Positions 1-8,983 are shown, numbered from the stretch's first letter. The stretch is 64,000 nucleotides of DNA from Haemophilus parainfluenzae T3T1 (GCF_000210895.1 NC_015964.1:1943501-2007500), one strand, 5' to 3'. The notes: generated by a model not told the origin, from the letters alone. A program made the numbers and translations.

Positions 1-148
1 AAATCCCCGCCACCACGCCGGCATTTTTACGTTTGAATTCAATTTTTGCCGAGACTTTCTCCAGCCCCAACGCATGCGTGGTTAAGTCACCTCGATAAAT
101 ATCTTCCAATAAAAAATCATCGAGTTCTTTGTCTGAAAAATAAATCAT
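1..148 (-). CDS. modD: ModD, N-terminal part (cut by window edge)
   Basis: The visible 49 codons read [20 protein letters not shown] and continue with [20 protein letters not shown]. This is the start of ModD, a member of the quinolinate phosphoribosyltransferase fold often found in molybdate transport operons; its reaction is not established. The rest lies beyond the left edge. The start codon at 148 is preceded by AAGGACA and lies 9 bases after the molC stop codon, so the gene is probably the last or a late gene of the molA-molB-molC-modD transcript. Identification rests on the N-terminal motif plus context, not on the catalytic part. Confidence 0.75.
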   Translation of the reverse strand, partial: MIYFSDKELDDFLLEDIYRGDLTTHALGLEKVSAKIEFKRKNAGVVAGI

Positions 149-157
149 AGTTTGTCC

Positions 158-907
158 TTAAATGTTGAGATGTTTTTGCAATTCCTGAACTGAAGTACGG
201 TAAATTTTGGCGAGGTTTTCAAAGGTCATCAGTTCACTTTTCTCACCTTGATGGAAACCAAATTCTTGATCGAGCATTGCAATATTTTCGGCTAAATAGA
301 CTGCTTGTTGTGGGTTGTGAGTGGTAATCAACAAGGCGATATTTTGATGTTGTAACTGTTTAATTTTTTCCAACACTCTAATTTGGTTACCAAAATCAAG
401 ACTGGCTGTCGGTTCGTCCATAATCAATAATTTCGCCTGTTGAGCGATAGCTCGTGCAATGAGTACAAGTTGTTTTTCGCCACCACTAAGTTCGTGGTAA
501 TAACGTTTGGCAAGATGTGTGATTTGTAATTCATCTAAGGCAGAAAGGGCAAGATCTTTATCTTCAGCTTTCGGCGTTTGATACCATTTCAAATAAGCAG
601 AACGCCCCATCAATACCATATCTTGCACAAGAAAAGGAAAAAGTTGAGCATGTGCTTGTGGTACATAAGCGATTTCACGTGCTAATTCAGCGGCAGAATA
701 TGTAGCAAGCGGTCTATTTTGAAAGAAAACTTGCCCATTGAGAGCAGGCTGCAAACCAAGCAAGGTTTTTAAGAAAGTGCTTTTCCCTGCACCATTGGCG
801 CCAAGTAAACAGCAAATTTGCTGAGGTTTTAATGCAAAATTGATCTTGTCTAACAGAGGTTTATTGCCATAACCAATCGTCAATTGTTGCGTTTCAATTA
901 AATTCAT
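158..907 (-). CDS. molC: MolC, ATPase of the molybdate/tungstate ABC importer
   Basis: Cytoplasmic ATPase of a FecCDE/BtuCD-type importer. Visible motifs are Walker A GANGAGKST near residue 35, a Q-loop PQAHAQ, the signature LSGGE, Walker B LLIMDEP and the switch histidine in TTHNP. I place the start at 907 (MNLIETQQLTIGYG), giving 249 residues, because the open frame further upstream lacks family similarity and this ATG overlaps the molB stop codon as ATGA, a translational coupling arrangement. Its neighbours molA, molB and modD identify the substrate class as molybdate/tungstate, as for H. influenzae HI1470-HI1472. With molB broken, this ATPase probably has no membrane partner here. Confidence 0.88.
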   Translation of the reverse strand: MNLIETQQLTIGYGNKPLLDKINFALKPQQICCLLGANGAGKSTFLKTLLGLQPALNGQVFFQNRPLATYSAAELAREIAYVPQAHAQLFPFLVQDMVLMGRSAYLKWYQTPKAEDKDLALSALDELQITHLAKRYYHELSGGEKQLVLIARAIAQQAKLLIMDEPTASLDFGNQIRVLEKIKQLQHQNIALLITTHNPQQAVYLAENIAMLDQEFGFHQGEKSELMTFENLAKIYRTSVQELQKHLNI

Positions 908-1828
908 TTTCGCCCTCTCAACAATAAATAGAGGAAAAACGGTGCGCCACAAGCAGAGGTTAAAATCCCGATGGGAAGTTCAATGCTTGCAACCGTGCGG
1001 GCGAGTGTATCGGTGAGAAGTAAAAAGCTCGCACCAAGCAACAAGGATGTCGGCAGCAATAAAATGAAATTGGCACCCACCAATAATCGAGCGATATGGG
1101 GCACAAGCAATCCAACCCAACCAATAATCCCCGTAATGGAGACCGCACTTGCCGTACAAAGTGTGGTGAAAATAATCAAAATATAGCGCGTGCGTTGGAT
1201 AGGAATACCGAGGCTTTTAGCCTCATCTTCTTCTAAGGCGAGCAGATTTAAGCGCCAACGCAATAAGAAAAGTGGCAGAATGCCGAGTATCAAAATAGGG
1301 GAAAGTTGAGTTAATTCTTTCACGCCAACAGCCGTGAAACTGCCTAATAACCAAAAGGTAATCGAAGGTAATTGGGTGAAAGGATCGGCTAAAATTTTTA
1401 ACAGTGAAATACCTGCACCAAGTAATGAACCGATAGCAATCCCTGAAAGTACTAAGACCAAAATCGGATCTTGATTACGGCTTCTGGATGCGACCATCGA
1501 AACACACAGCACCGCTTGAAACACCTAAGATATCAGGAGAAACCAACGGATTTTTAAACATCCCTTGATAAGTCGCGCCTGCGGCGGCTAATGCGGCACC
1601 TACTAAACAGGCGACCAAAATACGTGGTGTACGAATATGCCAAAGCACCGTTTCAACGGAAGAAGGCGTTTGACATTCCGTTTCAAATAGACAACGAATC
1701 GCTTGTCCAAGTTGAAGGGGAGAAATCGGAAATCGCCCCACATTCAACGAAAGCAAAATGGTGCTAACTAATAAAATTACTAGCGAAGTGAAAAACAGTT
1801 TAGGATTACGCTGAACAAAATATGGCAT
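904..1828 (-). pseudogene. molB: molB, broken permease gene (internal deletion plus frameshift)
   Basis: FecCD-family inner-membrane permease that should pair with MolC. The first frame runs from 1828 and matches the family up to NPLVSPDILGVSSGA (about residue 107), then reads a non-homologous tail and stops near 1475. Homology resumes in another frame at about 1505 with VASRSRNQDPILVLVLSGIA and continues to a normal C-terminus at 904. The helix and loop residues normally found between these two blocks are absent. The whole locus is 925 bases, whereas intact family members of about 330-340 residues need about 1 kb, so roughly 80-90 bases not divisible by three appear lost. Both halves keep good coding sense, which suggests recent loss. 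A sequencing error alone would not explain the missing block. Confidence 0.85.
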
Positions 1829-1830
1829 AG

Positions 1831-2829
1831 CTATTTCACATCATGTAGCAATTGAGTCGCTTGTGCTGGCGTTAATTCAATCTGATAGAACACGTGATAA
1901 AACGTTTGTACTTCTTTTGCAAATTTAGTCATAGGTTTACCGCTAACTAAATGCGAGGCCCAACGCACCCCAAGTAAACGGTTCACACTAGGTGGCGAAT
2001 CTAACCAACCAAATGGATTATTCGGGATTAAAAAAACTTGTCCATTTTTGACCGCACTTAACTGTTGCCATTGCGGATTCTCTTTTAAGGTTTGCAAAAA
2101 CTCAGGATATTGGGTGAAAATCACATCAGGATTCCATAATAAAAGCTGCTCCATCGAAACCTGCGTGAGCCCTTTATGATCGCCTTCCACCACATTTTTT
2201 AAACCAACCATTTCAATGGCTTCTGTATGAATAGAGCCTTTTTGTCCTGTTTGTAAGCCATCTGCACTACGAGCTAAATAGAAGGTTTTAGTAAATTTAG
2301 AAGCATTTTCGACCGCTTGTTTGAGGGTTTCTTCTGCATACTTAGCTTGAGGTTCTGTGAGGCTTTCTACGCCTAGTACTTTCCCCAAGTAACGCAAAGT
2401 CGTCGGTGTTTCGCTAAGTTTGCCATCTAGCAACAAATAAGGCACGCCCGTTTGTTCAAAAGTACGTTTTGCTTGATCGATATAATTTGGGGTGACATTA
2501 CCTACATCAATAATTAAATTCGGTTGCAATGCCACAATTTTCTCTGGCGAGAGCGTACTGCCTTTTCCGGCAATTTTTCCCAAGGTTGGTAGAGATTGTT
2601 GTGCTGCAGGAAACAATTTTCCACGTTTTTCCATATTAAATCCCGACAATCCCAGTAATTTATTGGGCGCGCTTGAAAGGAGCAACACATCAGCCGGATT
2701 ACCCGCACTTAATACTTTTTCAATTTTAGTTGATGGAGGTAATTCCCCTGCCAAATAAGCGATTTCTTCTGTTGCAAATGCACTGGTTGATACACAAAGC
2801 GCAAGTGCAATACCTATCCATTTTTTCAT
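1831..2829 (-). CDS. molA: MolA, periplasmic molybdate/tungstate-binding protein
   Basis: A 332-residue solute-binding protein of the FecB/BtuF (class III) type. The N-terminus MKKWIGIALALCVSTSAFA is a Sec signal peptide with an AFA cleavage site. The body has the two-lobe pattern of the family: LLLSSAPNKLLGL in lobe one, SPEKIVALQPNLIIDVGN before the connecting helix, and QVSMEQLLLWNPDVIFTQ in lobe two. H. influenzae MolA (HI1472) is known to bind molybdate and tungstate. The start is preceded by GGGAGAAAAC. It is the first gene of the molABC-modD set and is transcribed away from the TonB receptor operon, sharing the 2830-2974 control region that holds a ModE-like site. Confidence 0.88.
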   Translation of the reverse strand: MKKWIGIALALCVSTSAFATEEIAYLAGELPPSTKIEKVLSAGNPADVLLLSSAPNKLLGLSGFNMEKRGKLFPAAQQSLPTLGKIAGKGSTLSPEKIVALQPNLIIDVGNVTPNYIDQAKRTFEQTGVPYLLLDGKLSETPTTLRYLGKVLGVESLTEPQAKYAEETLKQAVENASKFTKTFYLARSADGLQTGQKGSIHTEAIEMVGLKNVVEGDHKGLTQVSMEQLLLWNPDVIFTQYPEFLQTLKENPQWQQLSAVKNGQVFLIPNNPFGWLDSPPSVNRLLGVRWASHLVSGKPMTKFAKEVQTFYHVFYQIELTPAQATQLLHDVK

Positions 2830-2922
2830 GTTTTCTCCCTCTTTTAGCCGTTCAAATTATACAACTTAATTTTAACGTTATATATTTTTTAACATATTAG
2901 ATAAATTTTGTTAGAATAGCAT

Positions 2923-2946
2923 CGTTATGTTTTTTATTATATAACA
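2923..2946. promoter_or_regulatory. Candidate ModE operator in the divergent molA / TonB-receptor promoter
   Basis: The sequence CGTTATGTT, six bases, TATATAACA fits the known ModE operator form CGnTATATA-N6-TATATAACG with 7/9 and 8/9 half-site matches and the correct spacing. A further half-site CGTTATATA lies at 2876-2884. It sits between two divergent transcription units, one of which encodes molybdate uptake. ModE represses such promoters when molybdate is plentiful. No modE gene is in the window. Confidence 0.6.
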
Positions 2947-2974
2947 TTTGTTATTCATAGCTAAAGGTGAAAAA

Positions 2975-3490
2975 ATGAAATGGGATGTGATTTATAAGTT
3001 TTGCTTGCTTTGCATGCTCATTGCGGGATTGGCTGGCATATTGTTCAGCGGCTTAGGGATCTATTTTCAGTGGCCCATTCAGGGCATCTTTCAGTGGCAT
3101 TTAGGTTCTGCTTTACTGTTTATTTTGGGCGTGGTTTTGCACTTCTTCAATCGTAAAAATAAAGCGGTCAAAATTGTGCAACAATTTAACGATTTGGTGA
3201 CACATAATCGCTATCCCACCTATTGCAATTTAGACCGTTTGATCATGACGTTTGAGCACTTTTCAATTCTACAAATTGCGGAGCAACTTCAACTCACCCC
3301 TTCGATTTTACTCACCGAATTAGCTAACGGAAAAATAAACTTCAGCGATGCTAACCGCACTTTGCGAGAAAATTTCCCTCATAATGATGAAAAAATTTTC
3401 GCCGCGATCACCATTGCATTGAAGTTACGCTTCACCCCTAACCTAAAAGGATGTTCCAATGGAAAAGAAACTGCTTTGCATCGCCATTAG
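2975..3490 (+). CDS. Uncharacterised two-helix membrane protein upstream of the TonB receptor
   Basis: I do not recognise the family. The start at 2975 (MKWDVIYKFCLL) has AAAGGTGA at good spacing; an ATG nine codons earlier lacks such a site. The 171 residues show two hydrophobic segments (about residues 8-30 and 40-58) joined by a short loop, then a basic stretch and a soluble C-terminal half, LDRLIMTFEHFSILQIAEQL, that looks helical and could be a small helix-turn-helix-like domain. Its last 32 bases overlap the TonB receptor gene, so the two are co-transcribed and probably coupled. The context suggests a role in molybdate or metal-chelate uptake or its control, but no function can be read from the sequence. 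Confidence 0.75.
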   Translation: MKWDVIYKFCLLCMLIAGLAGILFSGLGIYFQWPIQGIFQWHLGSALLFILGVVLHFFNRKNKAVKIVQQFNDLVTHNRYPTYCNLDRLIMTFEHFSILQIAEQLQLTPSILLTELANGKINFSDANRTLRENFPHNDEKIFAAITIALKLRFTPNLKGCSNGKETALHRH

Positions 3491-5447
3491 TTTGGCTTGC
3501 TTGCCTGCTTATGCCGAAAATGTATTTACTCTTGGTCAAATTGAAGTTATCGGTGAAAAAGCGAGTGATCTCAGCACCGCGCATATTGATCAAGCTGAAT
3601 TACAAAAAAATAACCAAGATCGTGTGTCTGATATAGCCAAAAGCACACCAGGTGTATTTGTCGAACATGGCGGCGCACGCAACGAATACAACTTATTAGT
3701 ACGTGGTTTTAATGCTCGCCGGGTACCCGTATTTATGGATGGTATTCCTGTTTATGTCCCTTATGATGGTGAAATGGACTTAGGTCGTTTTACCACCTTT
3801 GATTTATCTCGCATTGATATTTCTAAAGGCGCAAGCTCTGTGCTTTATGGCGCCAATACGATGGGTGGTGCAGTAAATTTAATTTCCAAAAAACCAACTC
3901 AACCCTTCGAAGGTTCTATTGGCTATGGCTTTTCACACGGTAAAAGTGGTGGCACAGCAACCAATAAAACAGATTTTAATTTAGGCACTAAACAAGAACT
4001 ATTCTATGCGCAAATAAGTGGTTCTTTTGTTGAAAAACAAGGCTTACAACTTTCTCACCATTATCAACAAATCAATCCAAAAGGTGATGATGGCGGTCGA
4101 GCCGAAAATTCTAAACAACGTGATAAAAAATTAAGTTTAAAAGTCGCTTATACGCCAAATGAGAATGATGAATACGCACTGGCGTTCTCCACACAAAAAG
4201 GCACCAAAGAATCACCTTTCTATTCTGGCGCTGATAGCTTTGAACGCTATTGGCGCTGGCCGATGTGGGACAAAGACAGTATCTATTTCCTTTCCCATAC
4301 TGAATTTGACGATCATCATCTCACATTGAACACGAAGGCATTTTACGACACCTTTAAAAATGACCTACGTGCTTTTGATGATGCCACATTCAGCACTCAA
4401 AAGAAAAAATCGAGCTTTAATAGCTATTACCGTGATTATTCCTACGGTGCAGGCTTTGATTTAGGTGGCGATTTAACCTCCAAAGACCGCTTAAAATTCT
4501 CTACCCTCATTAAATATGACGTGCATCGCGAACATAATGATGATGAACCGACCGCAGTCGATAAAGATCGTACCTACAGCTTTGGTTTAGAAAATACTCA
4601 TCGTTTTAATGAGCAAACCTCTCTGATTACAGGCATCAGCTACGACAAACGTGATTCACACCGTGCAGAGAAATTTGAAAAACAATGTGCATCAACTCAC
4701 CAAAAAAATGCGATTTGTCCATTTGATATCGGTAATAAACACGCCTTTAATTATCAAATCAAACTTGCTCATCATTTCTCTGAACATGATGAATTTGCAC
4801 TAAGTTTTGCGAAGAAAACACGTTTTGCTACCATGAAAGAACGTTATTCTCGCCGATTTGGTCGTACTGAGCCGAATCCATTCTTAAGCCCAGAAACCGC
4901 TTACCATTACGAAGCTAGCTATATGCACACCTTCAACGATTGGTTAAGAGTGGATAGCGCACTTTTCTATTCTGAAGTGAAAGATGCTATTGAAGAAGTC
5001 GCGATTAGCAAAAAACTCAATCAATATCAAAATGTGGGTAAAGAAGCCTTTAAAGGTGTTGAATTAGCCGTGAATGTTTTTGCAACCGATAATTTAACGT
5101 TAGGGGCAAATTACACCTATACTCATGCAAAAAATAAAACCCAAGATACCATTGTGAAGAATGTGCCAAAACATAAATTCTTTGCATTTGTTGATTGGAA
5201 AATATTACCAAATCTTTCACTTTATGTGAGCCAAGAAGCGGAACATGGCCGTTATTATTTAGATGGTGGTGAAACTGTGAAACTCTCTGGTTTTGGAAAC
5301 AGCAATGCGAAATTGATCTATGAACCTGTTTCTGGGTTAAGTTTAGAAGCGGGTGTATCGAACCTCTTTGATAAAAACTACTACTATCAAGCAGGTTATC
5401 CGGAAGAAGGTCGTGTTTATTTCGGCAATATTCGATATAAATTCTAA
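3459..5447 (+). CDS. TonB-dependent outer-membrane receptor, probably molybdenum-linked
   Basis: A 662-residue gated outer-membrane channel. A signal peptide ends at PAYA (residue 19), followed by a TonB box-like GQIEVIGE. The plug domain follows with LLVRGFNARRVPVFMDGIPV and the ISKGASSVLYGANTMGGAVN motif near residue 130. The rest alternates beta-strand-like segments, and the C-terminus NIRYKF ends in phenylalanine as expected for BAM recognition. The start has AAAGGAT upstream and lies within the end of the preceding gene. Most relatives carry iron siderophores, but divergence from the mol genes and the shared ModE-like site suggest a molybdate or tungstate complex. The substrate is inference. 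Confidence 0.82.
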   Translation: MEKKLLCIAISLACLPAYAENVFTLGQIEVIGEKASDLSTAHIDQAELQKNNQDRVSDIAKSTPGVFVEHGGARNEYNLLVRGFNARRVPVFMDGIPVYVPYDGEMDLGRFTTFDLSRIDISKGASSVLYGANTMGGAVNLISKKPTQPFEGSIGYGFSHGKSGGTATNKTDFNLGTKQELFYAQISGSFVEKQGLQLSHHYQQINPKGDDGGRAENSKQRDKKLSLKVAYTPNENDEYALAFSTQKGTKESPFYSGADSFERYWRWPMWDKDSIYFLSHTEFDDHHLTLNTKAFYDTFKNDLRAFDDATFSTQKKKSSFNSYYRDYSYGAGFDLGGDLTSKDRLKFSTLIKYDVHREHNDDEPTAVDKDRTYSFGLENTHRFNEQTSLITGISYDKRDSHRAEKFEKQCASTHQKNAICPFDIGNKHAFNYQIKLAHHFSEHDEFALSFAKKTRFATMKERYSRRFGRTEPNPFLSPETAYHYEASYMHTFNDWLRVDSALFYSEVKDAIEEVAISKKLNQYQNVGKEAFKGVELAVNVFATDNLTLGANYTYTHAKNKTQDTIVKNVPKHKFFAFVDWKILPNLSLYVSQEAEHGRYYLDGGETVKLSGFGNSNAKLIYEPVSGLSLEAGVSNLFDKNYYYQAGYPEEGRVYFGNIRYKF

Positions 5448-5456
5448 AATAAAAAA

Positions 5457-5490
5457 CGGGCAACTTGTAAAACAGGTTGCCCGTTGTTTT
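5457..5490. terminator. Bidirectional terminator between the TonB receptor gene and hldE
   Basis: CGGGCAAC at 5457-5464 pairs with GTTGCCCG at 5476-5483. T-rich sequence follows and A-rich sequence precedes, so it can serve both convergent genes. Confidence 0.85.
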
Positions 5491-5500
5491 TATAAAGCCA

Positions 5501-6931
5501 TTAATCTTTCAGCGCTTTAATTTTTTCAATTACGTTCGTGGTTGAACAGCCATTTTCGAAATTCAATACACGAACATCACCGCCGTTTGCCCATACTTCT
5601 TTACTGCCTGCAATCTCTTCTGGTTTGTAATCGCCGCCTTTCACCAATAAATCCGGTAAAATCTCACCGATTAAACGTTGTGGTGTATCTTCATCAAAAG
5701 AGACCACCCAATCTACTGAAGCTAAACCGGCTAATACTGCCATACGTGCATTCAGATTGTTAATTGGGCGACTTTCACCTTTTAAACGTTTTACTGAGCT
5801 GTCAGTATTCACCGCAACAATTAAACGGTCACCAAGTTTGCGAGCATTTTCTAAATAAGACACGTGGCCAGGATGAAGAATGTCAAAACAACCATTTGTC
5901 ATCACAATTTTCTCACCGCGTGCTTTAGCATGAGCTACCGCAGTTTTTAATTGGCTTTCTGACATAATACCGAAGCCTGTTTCAGAACGGCCATGGATTG
6001 CATTCTCTAATTCCACAGTAGAAACGGTTGATGTACCTAATTTACCGACCACAATACCTGCTGCCACATTGGCTAAATAGCAAGATTCTTCAAAAGAACG
6101 CCCATCTGCAAGTGCGGTTGCTAATACGCTGATTACGGTATCGCCTGCCCCCGTTACATCAAATACTTCTTTTGCAAGCGTTGGTAAATGAAATGGCTCC
6201 TGATTTGGACGAAGTAATGTCATGCCTTTTTCAGAGCGCGTCACTAAAAGTGCGGTCAATTCGATGTCTGAAATTAATTTTAAACCTTTCTCAATGATTT
6301 CTTCTTCAGAATCGCACTTACCTACCACTGCTTCAAACTCTGACATATTTGGTGTGAGTAAAGTCGCACCACGATAACGCTCAAAATCTGTACCTTTTGG
6401 ATCGATCAATACGGGTACGTTTGCTTTGCGTGCAATTTGAATCATTTTTTGCACATCTTTTAACGTACCTTTACCATAATCCGACAGCACTAACGCACCA
6501 AAATCTTTCACTTCAGCTTCCAATTTCGCTAGCAACTCTTGGCATTCTACGTTTTGGAAATCTTCTTCAAAATCTAAACGAAGTAACTGTTGATGGCGAG
6601 ATAAAATACGCAATTTCGTAATGGTTGGGTGAGTATCCAATGCTACAAAATTACAATCAATTTTTTGATGCTGTAATAAATTCGTTAAGGCTGAACCTGT
6701 TTCATCCTGACCAATTAAACCCAAAATTTGCACGGGCACATTAAGAGAAGCAATATTCATCGCCACGTTTGCTGCACCACCTGCTCGTTCTTCGTTATTT
6801 TGCACGCGAACCACAGGAACCGGTGCTTCTGGCGAAATACGATTAGTTGCACCAAACCAGTAACGGTCAAGCATGACATCGCCTAACACTAATACTTTCG
6901 CTTGATTAAAATTGGCAGAATATTGAGCCAT
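5501..6931 (-). CDS. hldE: HldE, bifunctional heptose kinase/adenylyltransferase
   Basis: Makes ADP-heptose for the LPS inner core: the N-terminal domain phosphorylates D-glycero-beta-D-manno-heptose 7-phosphate and the C-terminal domain attaches AMP. The 476 residues match the usual fused length. The first about 320 residues are a PfkB-type ribokinase fold with [15 protein letters not shown], the glycine pair [11 protein letters not shown] and the catalytic [11 protein letters not shown]. The last about 130 residues are a nucleotidyltransferase with [16 protein letters not shown] (HxGH). The gene stands alone, convergent with the TonB receptor and divergent from lpxL across about 97 bases. 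Confidence 0.96.
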   Translation of the reverse strand: MAQYSANFNQAKVLVLGDVMLDRYWFGATNRISPEAPVPVVRVQNNEERAGGAANVAMNIASLNVPVQILGLIGQDETGSALTNLLQHQKIDCNFVALDTHPTITKLRILSRHQQLLRLDFEEDFQNVECQELLAKLEAEVKDFGALVLSDYGKGTLKDVQKMIQIARKANVPVLIDPKGTDFERYRGATLLTPNMSEFEAVVGKCDSEEEIIEKGLKLISDIELTALLVTRSEKGMTLLRPNQEPFHLPTLAKEVFDVTGAGDTVISVLATALADGRSFEESCYLANVAAGIVVGKLGTSTVSTVELENAIHGRSETGFGIMSESQLKTAVAHAKARGEKIVMTNGCFDILHPGHVSYLENARKLGDRLIVAVNTDSSVKRLKGESRPINNLNARMAVLAGLASVDWVVSFDEDTPQRLIGEILPDLLVKGGDYKPEEIAGSKEVWANGGDVRVLNFENGCSTTNVIEKIKALKD

Positions 6932-7028
6932 TTTGAAATCTCTCTGTTGGAATAATAAAAATTTGGTGCAATTTTACCACAACTCAAATTTGCGATAAAC
7001 TAGACACCGAACTAACCAGAAAAGAATT

Positions 7029-7964
7029 ATGAAAAACGAAAAACTCCCTCAATTTCAACCGCACTTTCTTGCCCCTAAATACTGGGGCTTTTGGCTTGGT
7101 GTGGCGATTTGGCGAAGCCTTTTGTTACTTCCCTACCCAATTTTACGTCACATCGGCAACGGCTTAGGTTGGCTTTTCTCAAAATTAAAAGTGGGAAAAC
7201 GCCGTGCAGCGATTGCCCGCCGAAACCTTGAACTCTGCTTTCCAAAAATGCCTGAGCAAGAACGCGAAGCCATTTTGCAAGAAAACTTGCGTGCCGTTGG
7301 TATGGCGATTATTGAAACCGGCATGGCGTGGTTTTGGTCTGATGCTCGCATAAAAAAATGGTCAAAAATTGAAGGGTTACATTATTTAAAAGAAAACGCC
7401 CAAGACGGCATCATATTTGTAGGCGTCCATTTTCTTACGCTTGAGTTAGGCGCGCGTATTGTGGGCTTACATCATCCTGGCATAGGTGTTTATCGTCCCA
7501 ATGACAATCCTGTATTGGATTGGTTACAAATTAAAGGTCGCTTACGTTCAAATAAAGATATGCTGAACCGAAAAGATCTACGTGGAATGTTCAAAGCTTT
7601 ACGCAAAGGTGAAACCATTTGGTATGCGCCCGATCATGACTACGGACGAAAAAATGCCGTATTTGTGCCTTTCTTTGCTGTAAAAGAAGCGGCAACTACT
7701 ACGGGCAGTTATTATCTACTTAAGTCCGCGCCAAATTGTAAAGTTGTGCCTTTTGCCCCATTGCGTAATAAAGATGGTTCAGGCTATACGGTCAGTATTT
7801 CTCCTCCAATGGATTTTTCTGATCTTTCAGATGAAAAAGCGATTGCAGAGAGAATGAATAAAGTCGTGGAAAAGGAAATCTTAAAAGGCATGGAACAATA
7901 CATGTGGCTACACCGCCGATTTAAAACGCGTCCAAGTGAAGATGAACCAAGTTTGTATTCATAA
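7029..7964 (+). CDS. lpxL: LpxL (HtrB), lauroyl/myristoyl acyltransferase of lipid A
   Basis: Inner-membrane acyltransferase that adds a secondary acyl chain to Kdo2-lipid IVA. The 311 residues match the LpxL/LpxM family. One hydrophobic N-terminal segment (about 20-40) anchors it, and the catalytic H(X4)E motif appears as GVHFLTLELG near residue 135. The tail LHRRFKTRPSEDEPSLYS is typical of LpxL. The paralogue lpxM lies at 29734-30693. The hldE/lpxL divergent pair is conserved in H. influenzae (HI1526/HI1527). The start at 7029 has the weak site AAAGAA. Confidence 0.93.
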   Translation: MKNEKLPQFQPHFLAPKYWGFWLGVAIWRSLLLLPYPILRHIGNGLGWLFSKLKVGKRRAAIARRNLELCFPKMPEQEREAILQENLRAVGMAIIETGMAWFWSDARIKKWSKIEGLHYLKENAQDGIIFVGVHFLTLELGARIVGLHHPGIGVYRPNDNPVLDWLQIKGRLRSNKDMLNRKDLRGMFKALRKGETIWYAPDHDYGRKNAVFVPFFAVKEAATTTGSYYLLKSAPNCKVVPFAPLRNKDGSGYTVSISPPMDFSDLSDEKAIAERMNKVVEKEILKGMEQYMWLHRRFKTRPSEDEPSLYS

Positions 7965-8011
7965 GTGCGGTTGATTTTTTATCTGTTTTTGAATACTAAA
8001 ACGACATATCG

Positions 8012-8042
8012 AAAAATAAGGAAAATTTTCCTTATTTTTTTC
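8012..8042 (+). terminator. Palindromic terminator after lpxL
   Basis: AAAAATAAGGAAAA followed by its exact complement TTTTCCTTATTTTT forms a 14-pair palindrome at 8012-8039 and runs into more T residues. Confidence 0.75.
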
Positions 8043-8162
8043 TTGATCTTTATATAATTAAATATATAATGAATCTCGTTTTAGATAGTAAACTTGTGTT
8101 ATGACAGACACTCTACTGGCTAGTGCATTCCCCCCACTCCTTTTGCACTAGCCATTTTTTTT
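8043..8162 (+). ncRNA. Candidate small RNA with promoter and C-rich terminator loop
   Basis: A promoter is visible as TTGATC at 8043-8048, a 16-base spacer and TATAAT at 8065-8070, predicting a 5' end near 8077. The transcript would end at a strong intrinsic terminator: TGGCTAGTGCA (8117-8127) pairs perfectly with TGCACTAGCCA (8144-8154) and eight T follow. That gives an RNA of roughly 85 nt. The 16-base hairpin loop holds CCCCCCACTCCTTT; ACTCCT is complementary to the Shine-Dalgarno core AGGAGT. A 16-codon ORF starts at 8101 (MTDTLLASAFPPLLLH) but has no clear ribosome site. No known family was recognised. Confidence 0.55.
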
Positions 8163-8207
8163 GAAATCTCTTACCATATCTCACCCTTTTCTTTTTTCTT
8201 AAAAATC

Positions 8208-8963
8208 ATGAACAACTTAGAACTTGAACGTTTACTAAACGAAAAACTTAGCACAGACAGAATTAACGATTACGCGCCTAACGGTTTGCAAGTAGAAGGC
8301 AAAGCGGAGATCAAAAAGATCATCACAGGTGTCACCGCAAGCCAAGCTTTGATTGATTATGCCGTTGCACAACAAGCTGATGCGGTACTTGTCCACCATG
8401 GCTATTTTTGGAAAAGTGAAAATCCATGTATTCGCGGCATGAAAGGCAAACGCATCAAAACCTTGCTTGTGAATGACATTAATTTATACGGCTACCACTT
8501 GCCTTTGGATGTTCATCCAGAATTAGGCAACAACGCAAAACTTGCTCAGTTATTAGGGATTGGCAATCTTCAACCTTTAGAAAATAGCGCAACCAGCATT
8601 CCTGTCTGGGGAACCTTAAAAGATCCTGTTACCGCTGAAGAATTTGTGCAACGTATTGAACAAGTGCTTCACCGTAAACCGTTAATTTGCACCGAAAACG
8701 GACCGCACTTAATCCGTAAAGTAGGCATTTGTACCGGTGGCGGACAAGGCTATATTGATTTAGCTGCAACACAAGGCTGTGATGCTTTTATTACCGGTGA
8801 GGTTTCGGAGCAAACAATTCACTCTGCTCGTGAGCAAGGTATTCATTTCTTTGCAGCTGGTCACCATGCAACAGAACGCTACGGCATTAAGGCATTAGGT
8901 GAATGGCTAGCGGCTGAATATGGCTTGGATGTAGAATTTAAAGATATTGATAATCCCGCCTAA
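8208..8963 (+). CDS. NIF3/YbgI-family metal-binding protein
   Basis: A 251-residue member of the NIF3 (GTP cyclohydrolase 1 type 2-like, DUF34) family, forming toroidal hexamers with a two-metal centre. Metal ligands are visible as VLVHHGYFW near residue 64, the DVHPELGNN segment near residue 102, and the C-terminal AAGHHATERYG with the following glutamate. Length equals that of E. coli YbgI. The cellular role of the family is unclear; proposals include metal insertion and DNA or nucleotide metabolism. No operon partner: it follows the candidate small RNA and is separated from fabI by that gene's own promoter. Confidence 0.88.
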   Translation: MNNLELERLLNEKLSTDRINDYAPNGLQVEGKAEIKKIITGVTASQALIDYAVAQQADAVLVHHGYFWKSENPCIRGMKGKRIKTLLVNDINLYGYHLPLDVHPELGNNAKLAQLLGIGNLQPLENSATSIPVWGTLKDPVTAEEFVQRIEQVLHRKPLICTENGPHLIRKVGICTGGGQGYIDLAATQGCDAFITGEVSEQTIHSAREQGIHFFAAGHHATERYGIKALGEWLAAEYGLDVEFKDIDNPA

Positions 8964-8983
8964 CTGGTACAAAGTGTGATTGA

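Noticed and set aside
904-1524. Separate 206-residue permease gene
   Set aside because: Its first 15 or so residues are out-of-frame readthrough of the molB junction; it is the C-terminal half of the broken molB.
8101-8151. 16-codon leader peptide gene
   Set aside because: No Shine-Dalgarno site, and most codons lie in the terminator stem and loop; a small RNA explains the structure better.
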